Of a stretch of DNA of 5,629 nucleotides, positions 1 through 5,629 are shown piece by piece; positions within the stretch are counted from its first letter, which is position 1; each line of letters starts with the position of its first letter. This DNA comes from Nocardioides sp. Its GTDB lineage: Bacteria; Actinomycetota; Actinomycetes; Propionibacteriales; Nocardioidaceae. The stretch spans positions 1 to 5,629 of the forward strand of contig JAKFXV010000082.1 in assembly GCA_021731205.1 (NCBI GenBank). The letters are read 5' to 3'. Position numbers and translations under genes: made by a program. The notes below the pieces were generated by a model. The model was not told the origin of the DNA. It did not search any database and worked only from the letters and a program-made list of their open reading frames with translations.

Positions 1-2391
1 GACAGCACCCACATCACCGACGGCCGCTACGACGACTCCAATCCGTACTTCGACTTCGACCAGGCCTCGTGCATCGTGTGCTCACGCTGTGTGCGTGCCT
101 GTGACGAGGTGCAAGGCACCTTTGCGCTCACGGTGGAGGGTCGGGGCTTCGAGTCACGGATCAGCACGGGCGGAACGGACTTCTTCACCTCCGAGTGCGT
201 CTCGTGTGGGGCCTGTGTGCAGGCGTGTCCGACCTCGGCGTTGCAAGAGAAGTCGGTCATCGAGCTGGGCATGCCCACCCGCTCGGTGGAGACCACCTGC
301 GCCTACTGCGGCGTCGGGTGCTCGTTCCGGGCCGAGGTGGCCGGCGACGGCGACGACGCCCAAGTAGTCCGGATGGTCCCGAGCAAGACCGGCGGCGCGA
401 ACCAGGGTCACAGCTGCGTCAAGGGCCGGTTCGCGTACGGCTATGCCGCACACCGCGATCGCCAGTTGCACCCGATGGTGCGCGACAGTATCGACGACGA
501 GTGGCGAGTCACGTCGTGGGAGGAGGCCATCGCGCGGGCGGCCGAGGGATTCTTGAGGATCCAGGCCGACCACGGGATCGGCGCGATCGGCGGCATCTCC
601 TCTTCCCGTTGCACCAACGAGGAGGTGTACGTCGTCCAGCAGATGGTGCGGGCCGCGTTCGGCAACAACAACATCGACACGTGTGCCCGGGTGTGCCACT
701 CCCCCACCGGCTACGGCCTCAACCAGACCTTCGGCACGTCGGCCGGCACTCAAGACTTCCAGTCGGTCGAGGAGGCGGACGTCATCTTGCTGATCGGCGC
801 GAACCCCACCGACGCGCATCCGGTGTTCGCCTCGCGCATGAAGCAGCGGCTGCGTGAGGGCGCCCAGATCATCGTTGCCGACCCTCGGCGGATCGCTTTG
901 GTGCGCAGTCCACACGTGGAGGCCGCCTTCCATCTCCCGGTGCTGCCCGGGTCCAACGTCGCCTTCGTCAACGCCATGGCTCACGTCGTGGTCACCGAAG
1001 GCCTCCACGACGTGGCGTTCCTGAACGATCGCTGCGAGAACGTCGCGGGCTACTTGTCCTTCATCGCGGATCCGAGCAACTCGCCCGAGGCGACCGCCGA
1101 CGCGACTGGGATCGACCCCCAACGGCTTCGAGAGGCGGCCCGGCTGTTCGCGACGGCCCGCAACGCAGCGATCTACTACGGACTCGGTGTCACCGAGCAC
1201 AGCCAGGGCTCCACGATGGTCATGGGTATGGCGAATCTCGCGATGATCACGGGGAATCTCGGCCGGGAGGGCGTCGGCGTCAACCCGCTGCGCGGGCAGA
1301 ACAATGTGCAGGGCTCCTGCGACATGGGTTCGTTCCCGCATGAGTTCCCCGGGTACCGCCACGTCGGCCGCGACGACGTCCGCGAGATCTACGAGAAGCT
1401 GTGGGGCAAGACCCTGGACGCGGAGCCAGGGCTGCGGATCCCCAACATGTTCGACTCGGCGTTGGGTGGCAGTTTCCGCGGTCTCTACGTGCAGGGTGAG
1501 GACATCGCCCAGTCCGACCCCAACACCCACCACGTCGAGGCGGCGTTGCGCGCGATGGACCTGGTGGTCGTGCAGGATCTCTTCCTCAACGAGACGGCCA
1601 GGTTCGCGCACGTGTTTCTGCCCGGCACCTCGTTCTTGGAGAAGGACGGCACGTTCACCAACGCCGAGCGCAGGATCAACCGAGTGCGCCCGGTGTTCGC
1701 ACCCAAGCAGGGCAAGGACGAGTGGCAGATCACCTGCGACCTGGCGGCCGCGATGGGCTACCCGATGAACTACCCGAACGCCGCAGCGATCATGGACGAG
1801 ATCGCTGCGACCACACCCACGTTCGCGGGGGTTTCGTTCGCCGCGCTGGATGCGGCCGGGTCGATGCAATGGCCGGTGACCGATCAAGCGCCCCTAGGGA
1901 CTCCCACGATGCACGTCGGCGGCTTCGTGCGCGGCAAGGGCAAGCTCGTGGAAACGGTGTATGTCCCGACCACCGAACGATCCAACCGGCGCTACCCGTT
2001 GATCCTCACCACCGGGCGCATCCTGAGCCAATACAACGTCGGCGCGCAGACGCGCCGTACCGCCAACAACACCTGGCACCGCGAGGACGTGCTGGAGATT
2101 CACCCGGCCGACGCCGAGGTTCGGGGCATCCGCACTGGGGACCTGGTCGAGCTCGCGAGTCGTGTCGGCTCGACAACGTTGCGCGCCGACGTATCGGAGC
2201 GGATGCCCGCAGGCGTCGTCTACACGACCTTCCACCATCCCGTGACGGGAGCCAACGTCGTGACGACCGAGAACTCCGACTGGGCCACCAACTGCCCCGA
2301 GTACAAGGTCACCGCCGTCCAGGTCGGGGTCGCCAACTCGCGCGATCGGGGGTCCAGCGAGACGACCGGGGAGTTGGTGGAGAGCCGATGA
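1..2391 (+). CDS. fdhF/fdsA: NAD-type molybdenum formate dehydrogenase, alpha (catalytic) subunit, 5'-truncated by window edge
   Basis: The reading frame is open from base 1, so the true start lies upstream; 796 residues are visible (numbered here from base 1). The subunit oxidises formate to CO2 at a Mo-bis-MGD centre and passes electrons along Fe-S clusters to the diaphorase subunits, in the cytoplasm. Visible domains in order: a two-cluster ferredoxin module with Cys24/27/30/34 (CIVCSRCVRAC) and Cys66/69/72/76 (CVSCGACVQACP); the N-terminal [4Fe-4S] site of the molybdopterin oxidoreductase fold (CAYCGVGC, Cys100/103/107, plus Cys139 in CVKGR with the conserved Lys141); the active site TCARVCHSPTGYG with Mo-ligand Cys232 and His233; Arg431 in NPLRGQNN, the formate-site arginine; and a C-terminal molybdopterin-dinucleotide-binding domain from about residue 665 (GRILSQYNVGAQTRRT). 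FdsA proteins are about 920-960 residues, so roughly 130-160 are missing. These should carry the [2Fe-2S] domain and the His-ligated cluster. The stop TGA overlaps the fdsD ATG. Confidence 0.96.
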   Translation, partial: DSTHITDGRYDDSNPYFDFDQASCIVCSRCVRACDEVQGTFALTVEGRGFESRISTGGTDFFTSECVSCGACVQACPTSALQEKSVIELGMPTRSVETTCAYCGVGCSFRAEVAGDGDDAQVVRMVPSKTGGANQGHSCVKGRFAYGYAAHRDRQLHPMVRDSIDDEWRVTSWEEAIARAAEGFLRIQADHGIGAIGGISSSRCTNEEVYVVQQMVRAAFGNNNIDTCARVCHSPTGYGLNQTFGTSAGTQDFQSVEEADVILLIGANPTDAHPVFASRMKQRLREGAQIIVADPRRIALVRSPHVEAAFHLPVLPGSNVAFVNAMAHVVVTEGLHDVAFLNDRCENVAGYLSFIADPSNSPEATADATGIDPQRLREAARLFATARNAAIYYGLGVTEHSQGSTMVMGMANLAMITGNLGREGVGVNPLRGQNNVQGSCDMGSFPHEFPGYRHVGRDDVREIYEKLWGKTLDAEPGLRIPNMFDSALGGSFRGLYVQGEDIAQSDPNTHHVEAALRAMDLVVVQDLFLNETARFAHVFLPGTSFLEKDGTFTNAERRINRVRPVFAPKQGKDEWQITCDLAAAMGYPMNYPNAAAIMDEIAATTPTFAGVSFAALDAAGSMQWPVTDQAPLGTPTMHVGGFVRGKGKLVETVYVPTTERSNRRYPLILTTGRILSQYNVGAQTRRTANNTWHREDVLEIHPADAEVRGIRTGDLVELASRVGSTTLRADVSERMPAGVVYTTFHHPVTGANVVTTENSDWATNCPEYKVTAVQVGVANSRDRGSSETTGELVESR
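2379..2384 (+). promoter_or_regulatory. Shine-Dalgarno site for fdsD
   Basis: GGAGAG lies inside the last codons of the formate dehydrogenase alpha gene, with its GGAG core 5 bases before the ATG at 2388. It supports the ATG that overlaps the alpha-subunit stop as the fdsD start, rather than the internal ATG at 2418, which has no comparable upstream site. Confidence 0.6.
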
Positions 2392-2609
2392 CGAGCACGC
2401 TGCCGCCGGAGGCGCGGATGGGCAACGACATAGCGCGTCAGTTCGCGCACCTCCCCCACGAAGCTGCAGCCGACGCCATCGCCGCACACCTTGAGCGCTT
2501 CTGGGATCCGCGAATGAAGGCGACCCTGCACACTCTCGTGATCACCCACGACGACAGCCTCGACCCCCTGCTGGTCGCGGCCGAGGCGAGACTCGCAGTT
2601 CAGCCGTGA
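2388..2609 (+). CDS. fdsD: formate dehydrogenase delta subunit
   Basis: This is a 73-residue protein of the FdsD family, whose members are usually about 65-80 residues. Family hallmarks are visible: MGNDIARQF near residues 11-19, a PHEAAADAIAAHL helix at about 23-35, RFWDPRM at 37-43, and an LDPLLVAAEARL end. FdsD is a small accessory subunit of NAD-dependent, oxygen-tolerant molybdenum formate dehydrogenases. In Rhodobacter capsulatus it is needed for an active enzyme, and a role in complex stability or cofactor insertion has been suggested. No signal peptide, cysteines or membrane segment are seen, which fits a soluble cytoplasmic protein. The ATG overlaps the upstream TGA (ATGA) and has a good ribosome site, pointing to translational coupling with the alpha subunit. 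The stop in turn overlaps the fdhD GTG. The same frame stays open upstream to about 1722, but that stretch is only a GC-driven shadow of the alpha-subunit gene. Confidence 0.9.
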   Translation: MTSTLPPEARMGNDIARQFAHLPHEAAADAIAAHLERFWDPRMKATLHTLVITHDDSLDPLLVAAEARLAVQP

Positions 2610-3454
2610 GCGCGTCTGGCCCGATGCCTGGCGTGGCGCGCCGCCCAGGACCCACGGTGCGCGTACGGGTCACCGAGTTCACCGAGGCCGGCCGCGCTGA
2701 GCGCGAGGACCGGCTTGCGACGGAGGAACCGCTCGAGATCCGGCTGGCGTGGCCCGGCCAACCGGCCGAGCGCACCTGGGTGACGATGCGCACCCCCGGC
2801 CACGATTTCGAACTGGCCGTGGGCTACCTCCATCACGAGGGCGTCCTCGGATCGGACCTGCTGGCCACCGTCGCCTACTGCACGGACGCGGACCTCACCC
2901 CCGAACAGGAGTTCAACGTCGTCACCGTCACCCTCAACGCGCCGCCGCTGCGCCGGCCACCGCACCGACATGCGGGCACCAGCTCCGGATCGTCCGCCTG
3001 TGGGGTCTGTGGGAAGGAGAGCATCGCCGAGGCTCTGGCCGGTGCACCGGCACGACCGTGGGCCGGCCGCAGGCCGACTCCGGGCGTGATTCGAGGACTG
3101 CCGGAGCAGCTTCGCGGCACCCAGAGCGTCTTCGAACGCACCGGCGGGGTGCACGCCGCCGCGCTCGTCGACGCCGACGGAACCCTGCTGGTGGTCCGTG
3201 AGGACGTCGGACGCCACAACGCGGTCGACAAGGTGACCGGCGCTCGACTGCTCTCGGGGCAGTCTCCCGCGGAGGCAGCGCTGGTGCTCAGCGGAAGGAT
3301 CGGATTCGAGTTGGCGCAGAAGGCCGCAGCCGCCGGAGTGGGCGCCCTCGTGGCCGTGGGCGCACCGTCCAGCCTGGCCGTCGACCTCGCCCGCAGAGCA
3401 CAGCTCGAGCTGTACGGCTTCACCTCGTCGCGGCGCGTGGTCAAGTACTGCTGA
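2606..3454 (+). CDS. fdhD: formate dehydrogenase accessory sulfurtransferase FdhD (FdsC-type)
   Basis: This is a 282-residue protein, normal for FdhD (about 260-285). FdhD takes sulfur from a cysteine desulfurase (IscS in E. coli) and delivers it to the Mo-bis-MGD cofactor, supplying the sulfido ligand without which formate dehydrogenase is inactive. Visible family features: EEPLEIRL (about 40-47), the TPGHDFELAVGYLHHEG segment (63-79), the catalytic loop SACGVCGKES with Cys132 and Cys135 (the E. coli Cys121/Cys124 equivalents), RTGGVHAA, VREDVGRHNAVDKV, and the C-terminal LSGRIGFELAQKAA. The GTG start overlaps the fdsD stop (GTGA) and has no close Shine-Dalgarno sequence, so coupled re-initiation is likely; ATG at 2624 (Met7) is the alternative start. 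In R. capsulatus the homologue FdsC sits between fdsA and fdsD; here it follows fdsD. It may serve this enzyme or other formate dehydrogenases in the cell. Confidence 0.95.
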   Translation: MSASGPMPGVARRPGPTVRVRVTEFTEAGRAEREDRLATEEPLEIRLAWPGQPAERTWVTMRTPGHDFELAVGYLHHEGVLGSDLLATVAYCTDADLTPEQEFNVVTVTLNAPPLRRPPHRHAGTSSGSSACGVCGKESIAEALAGAPARPWAGRRPTPGVIRGLPEQLRGTQSVFERTGGVHAAALVDADGTLLVVREDVGRHNAVDKVTGARLLSGQSPAEAALVLSGRIGFELAQKAAAAGVGALVAVGAPSSLAVDLARRAQLELYGFTSSRRVVKYC

Positions 3455-3458
3455 AGTC

Positions 3459-3492
3459 GCCGCTGGCGTGGCATCGATGGCGTGTCGGCGGC
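3459..3492 (+). terminator. candidate hairpin terminator after fdhD
   Basis: Bases 3459-3470 (GCCGCTGGCGTG) can pair with 3481-3492 (CGTGTCGGCGGC) as an unbroken 12-bp RNA helix: 8 Watson-Crick pairs and 4 G-U wobbles. A 10-base loop between them contains the small palindrome CATCGATG. The wobbles become A-C mismatches in the opposite strand, so the structure favours plus-strand RNA. It begins 4 bases after the fdhD stop. Only a weak pyrimidine stretch (TGCTTCT) follows, not a U-tract, as is common for weak terminators in high-GC bacteria. It could instead be a partial attenuator, an mRNA 3'-end stabiliser, or chance in GC-rich DNA. Confidence 0.4.
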
Positions 3493-3498
3493 TGCTTC

Positions 3499-3504
3499 TA
3501 GGTT
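3499..3504 (+). promoter_or_regulatory. possible -10 hexamer for leaderless sbcD transcription
   Basis: TAGGTT fits the actinobacterial TAnnnT -10 pattern and ends 6 bases before the sbcD GTG at 3511. A start site at that distance would fall on the G of the start codon and give a leaderless mRNA. No TTGACA-like -35 box is seen; that region would overlap the hairpin at 3459-3492. The same bases include AGG (3500-3502), which could instead act as a minimal ribosome site 8 bases from the start. The match is short and could be chance. Confidence 0.3.
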
Positions 3505-3510
3505 CGACCT

Positions 3511-4674
3511 GTGCGCATCCTTCATACCTCGGACTGGCACCTGGGTCGGTCCTTTCATCGTGAGGGCATGCTGTCCCACCAAGCCACCTACATCGACCAC
3601 CTGATCGAGCTGATCCGCACCGAACGCATCGACTTGGTGGTGCTCGCGGGTGACGTCTACGACCGCGCGCTACCACCGGTCGACGCGGTCGCGCTCGCCG
3701 ACGACGCTTTCGGCCGTCTCGCCGCCTCCCGCGCTCATAGCGTGATCACCAGTGGCAATCACGACTCCGCCCAACGTCTGGGATTCGCCTCACGGTTGAT
3801 CGATTCGGCAGGAGTCTTCATTCGCGCCGATGCCACCGCCGTCGGACGACCGATCGAGTTGTCGGACGCCCACGGCCCGATCGCCGTCTACCCGGTCCCC
3901 TATCTCGACCCGGAATCGGTGCGCGAGCCTTGGGGTCTCCCGGTGCGCTCGCATGAGGCGGCCCTGAGCGAGGCGATGTCGCGGGTTCACACGGACCTCG
4001 GGTCGCGCCCCGGCACGCGCAGCATCGTGGTCGCGCATGCCTTCGTCGCCGGAGCCGCACCGAGCGAGTCCGAACGTGACATCAGCGTGGGCGGCGTCTC
4101 CATCGTTCCGACCGCGACCTTCCACGGGTGCGACTACGTCGCGCTCGGACACCTGCACGGACGCCAGACCCTGACCGAATCGATTCGATACAGCGGATCA
4201 CCGCTTGCCTACTCATTCTCCGAGGCGGACCACCTCAAGGGATCCTGGCTGATCGATCTGGGCGCGACAGGGGTGGCCAGTGCGGAGTTCATCGCAGCGC
4301 CCGTCCCCCGACCCCTCGCGCGGATTCGCGGCGAGCTCGCACACGTGCTTGCCGACCCGGGATTGACGCAGCACGAGACCTCCTGGGTCCAGGTGACACT
4401 GACCGATCCGGTGCGGCAGGCCGGCGCGATGGACGCGCTGCGCCGGCGCTTTGCGCACACCCTGGTGCTGAACTTCGAGGCGTCCGAGCCCACCACGCCA
4501 CACCCGCGCGCGATCTCGGCGGTCAAGTCCGACCACGACATCACCTTGGACTTCGTGGCCTCGATCCGGGGCCAGGCTGCCAGCCCCGCCGAGTCGGCAC
4601 TGTTGCAGGCAGCCTGCGACGGCTGCACCGAGGACTCCGACCTCGACTACAGCGTGCCCGTGGGGATCGGCTGA
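3511..4674 (+). CDS. sbcD: exonuclease SbcCD subunit D (Mre11-like nuclease)
   Basis: This is a 387-residue protein of usual SbcD length (about 375-410). It is the Mn2+-dependent nuclease of the SbcCD complex, which opens DNA hairpins, trims blocked double-strand ends and cuts palindromes during repair. All phosphoesterase motifs are present: SDWHLG (Asp8, His10), LAGDVYDR (Asp48, Asp51), SGNHDS (Asn83, His84), VAHAFV (His176) and GHLHGRQ (His214, His216). YSGSPLAYSFSEADHLKGSWLI follows at about 230-250 (a capping segment typical of SbcD), then a less conserved C-terminal region that should contact the SbcC coiled-coil base. The final residues (about 369-387) are acidic and contain a CDGC pair, unlike the SbcD tails I recall. 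The GTG start puts the MRILHTSDWHLGR opening at residue 1, as in the family, so it is secure. The stop TGA shares a base with the sbcC ATG. Confidence 0.96.
   Translation: MRILHTSDWHLGRSFHREGMLSHQATYIDHLIELIRTERIDLVVLAGDVYDRALPPVDAVALADDAFGRLAASRAHSVITSGNHDSAQRLGFASRLIDSAGVFIRADATAVGRPIELSDAHGPIAVYPVPYLDPESVREPWGLPVRSHEAALSEAMSRVHTDLGSRPGTRSIVVAHAFVAGAAPSESERDISVGGVSIVPTATFHGCDYVALGHLHGRQTLTESIRYSGSPLAYSFSEADHLKGSWLIDLGATGVASAEFIAAPVPRPLARIRGELAHVLADPGLTQHETSWVQVTLTDPVRQAGAMDALRRRFAHTLVLNFEASEPTTPHPRAISAVKSDHDITLDFVASIRGQAASPAESALLQAACDGCTEDSDLDYSVPVGIG
4662..4666 (+). promoter_or_regulatory. Shine-Dalgarno site for sbcC
   Basis: GGGGA, inside the last codons of sbcD, ends 7 bases before the sbcC ATG at 4674. 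Together with the TGATG overlap it supports that start and suggests coupled translation of the two subunits. Confidence 0.5.
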
Positions 4675-5629
4675 TGCGTCTGCACTCCTTGACCGCGACG
4701 GCGTTCGGTCCTTTCGCTGAGACCGTGACGGTGGACTTCGACGCACTCACCGGCGCAGGGTTGTTCCTGCTCTCCGGGGCCACCGGCGCCGGCAAGACGA
4801 GCATCCTCGACGCCGTCGCCTTTGCTCTGTATGGAGCGGTCCCCGGAGATCGGAACGACGCCAAGCGACTCCGTTCCGATCACGCTCCCGCCGGGCTGTC
4901 CCCTGAGGTCACGCTGGAGTTGACGATCTCGGCCCGGCGCTTGCGCATCCGTCGTTCCCCCGCCTGGCAGCGCCCCAAGAGGCGCGGCAACGGCGTCACG
5001 GTGCAGCAGGCCAGCGTGGTGATCCACGAGTTCATCGACGGCAGGTGGACCCCCCGCACGACGAGGCTGGACGAGGCCGGTCACCTCGTCAGTGACCTGC
5101 TCGGCATGAACCTCCATCAGTTCTGTCAGGTCGCGCTCCTACCCCAAGGCAGATTCCAGGCGCTGCTCCGTTCCGGATCAGAAGAACGCCAACGCCTCTT
5201 GCAACGCCTGTTCCGCACCGAGCGATTCGCCGACATCGAACGTTGGCTGGCGCAACAACGGAGAGCCACGAGACGGTCGGCCGACGAAGCTCGCGAGCAA
5301 CAACTCGTGCTCGCTCATCAGCTAGGGGAAGCGACCCGGTCCGAACCTCCCACGGAGCGAACGCCCCACGAGGAGTGGGCCGCCGAGCTGAGCGAATGGG
5401 CCTCAGCGACGACGGTCGAAGCGCACCGGGCAGTGCGCCGGGCGCGAAGAGGCGTCCGCGCTAGCGCAGCGGCGTTGGAGGCAGCCACGTCCGCGCATGC
5501 AGGGCAGCAGCGGCTTGAGGCCCTCCAGAACGCGTTCAACGACGCGCACACCCTGCTGCGCCAGATTGCCGACTTCGGTTCCGCAGCCGACGATGACCGG
5601 GTGCGCCTGGCTCGCGCGCGGTCGGCCCA
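4674..5629 (+). CDS. sbcC: exonuclease SbcCD subunit C (Rad50-like SMC-type ATPase), N-terminal part, cut by window edge
   Basis: The frame opens at the ATG overlapping the sbcD stop and has no stop before the window ends. It gives 318 residues of a protein that is usually about 1000 residues. SbcC is the ATPase and DNA-tethering subunit that gates the SbcD nuclease. Visible features: the opening MRLHSLTATAFGPFAETVTVDF, typical of SbcC; a Walker A P-loop GATGAGKTS at 35-43; LDAVAFALYG at 45-54; a basic segment RRSPAWQRPKRRG (about 93-105) and QQASVVI as in actinobacterial SbcC; the Q-loop ALLPQGRFQALL (Gln158); and EERQRLLQRLFRTERF at about 170-185, where the head runs into the coiled coil. 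From about 185 onward the sequence is rich in Ala, Arg, Glu and Gln, fitting the ascending coiled coil. The zinc hook, signature motif, Walker B and descending coil must lie to the right. No frameshift is seen. Confidence 0.94.
   Translation, partial: MRLHSLTATAFGPFAETVTVDFDALTGAGLFLLSGATGAGKTSILDAVAFALYGAVPGDRNDAKRLRSDHAPAGLSPEVTLELTISARRLRIRRSPAWQRPKRRGNGVTVQQASVVIHEFIDGRWTPRTTRLDEAGHLVSDLLGMNLHQFCQVALLPQGRFQALLRSGSEERQRLLQRLFRTERFADIERWLAQQRRATRRSADEAREQQLVLAHQLGEATRSEPPTERTPHEEWAAELSEWASATTVEAHRAVRRARRGVRASAAALEAATSAHAGQQRLEALQNAFNDAHTLLRQIADFGSAADDDRVRLARARSA

Noticed and set aside
76..78. GTG as the start of the formate dehydrogenase alpha subunit
   Set aside because: The frame is open from base 1 and the preceding codons already encode family sequence (SNPYFDFD and the first cluster cysteine, Cys24). 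The GTG is therefore an internal valine between two cluster cysteines.
154..1887. A 577-codon open frame on the minus strand opposite the formate dehydrogenase alpha gene
   Set aside because: It is an antisense shadow produced by high GC at third positions. Its translation is Arg/Gly/Val/His-rich with no recognisable motif, while the plus strand encodes an unmistakable enzyme throughout.
1722..2387. Upstream extension of the fdsD frame that would give a 295-residue protein
   Set aside because: The extension lies inside the conserved cofactor-binding region of the alpha subunit, reads as Arg/Gly-rich nonsense, and FdsD proteins are only about 70 residues. The ATG at 2388 has a good ribosome site.
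3472..3479. CATCGATG palindrome as a possible operator
   Set aside because: It is only 8 bases, sits in the loop of the hairpin, and does not recur elsewhere in a way I could see. There is too little to support a regulator site.
2600..3676. A 358-codon minus-strand frame across fdhD and the start of sbcD
   Set aside because: It spans two well-supported plus-strand genes and the spacer, and its Arg/Gly/Ala-rich translation has no domain. It is a compositional artefact.
4647..5117. Minus-strand frames opposite the start of sbcC
   Set aside because: The plus strand here carries the SbcC Walker A and Q-loop in a frame that simply lacks a stop before the window edge. The opposite-strand frames have no recognisable content.
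1..5629. Search for an undescribed system, mobile element, CRISPR or toxin-antitoxin pair
   Set aside because: Every stretch longer than 60 bases is accounted for by five known gene families. I see no direct-repeat arrays, transposase motifs, tRNA-like folds or composition breaks.

Overview
The window looks like a piece of a high-GC bacterial chromosome, most probably an actinobacterium. Codon third positions are overwhelmingly G or C, GTG starts are used for two genes, and genes are packed with 1-4 base overlaps. The SbcC N-terminus (a PAWQRPKRRG-type segment before the Q-loop) resembles actinobacterial SbcC as I remember it. The genus cannot be fixed from this sequence alone. All five recognisable genes are on the plus strand. 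Almost the whole window is coding; the only gap is 56 bases.

Region 1 (bases 1-3454) is the 3' part of a soluble, NAD-type molybdenum formate dehydrogenase operon. It holds the large catalytic subunit (fdhF/fdsA, cut off at its 5' end by the window edge), the small delta subunit fdsD, and fdhD (fdsC in fds operons), the sulfurtransferase that matures the Mo-bis-MGD cofactor. The three genes are joined by ATGA and GTGA overlaps and are probably one translationally coupled unit. The gamma and beta (diaphorase) subunits are presumably upstream, outside the window. The set should oxidise formate to CO2 and pass electrons through Fe-S clusters towards NAD+. The active site uses cysteine, not selenocysteine. 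The order is A-D-C, whereas the well-known proteobacterial operons are fdsGBACD.

Region 2 (3455-3510) is a short intergenic spacer. It contains a GC-rich 12-bp hairpin whose G-U wobbles favour folding of the plus-strand RNA. A TAnnnT -10-like hexamer follows, spaced so that transcription could begin at the sbcD GTG itself. This is the likely boundary between two transcription units.

Region 3 (3511-5629) holds sbcD (complete) and sbcC (5' part only, running off the right edge). They encode the Mre11-Rad50-type nuclease and ATPase that process DNA ends and hairpins. The genes overlap by one base (TGATG).

I see no mobile elements, CRISPR, RNA genes or phage signatures, and no evidence for a new biological system. 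The points worth a second look are modest: the subunit order, the terminator/leaderless-start arrangement between the two operons, and an atypical acidic SbcD tail.
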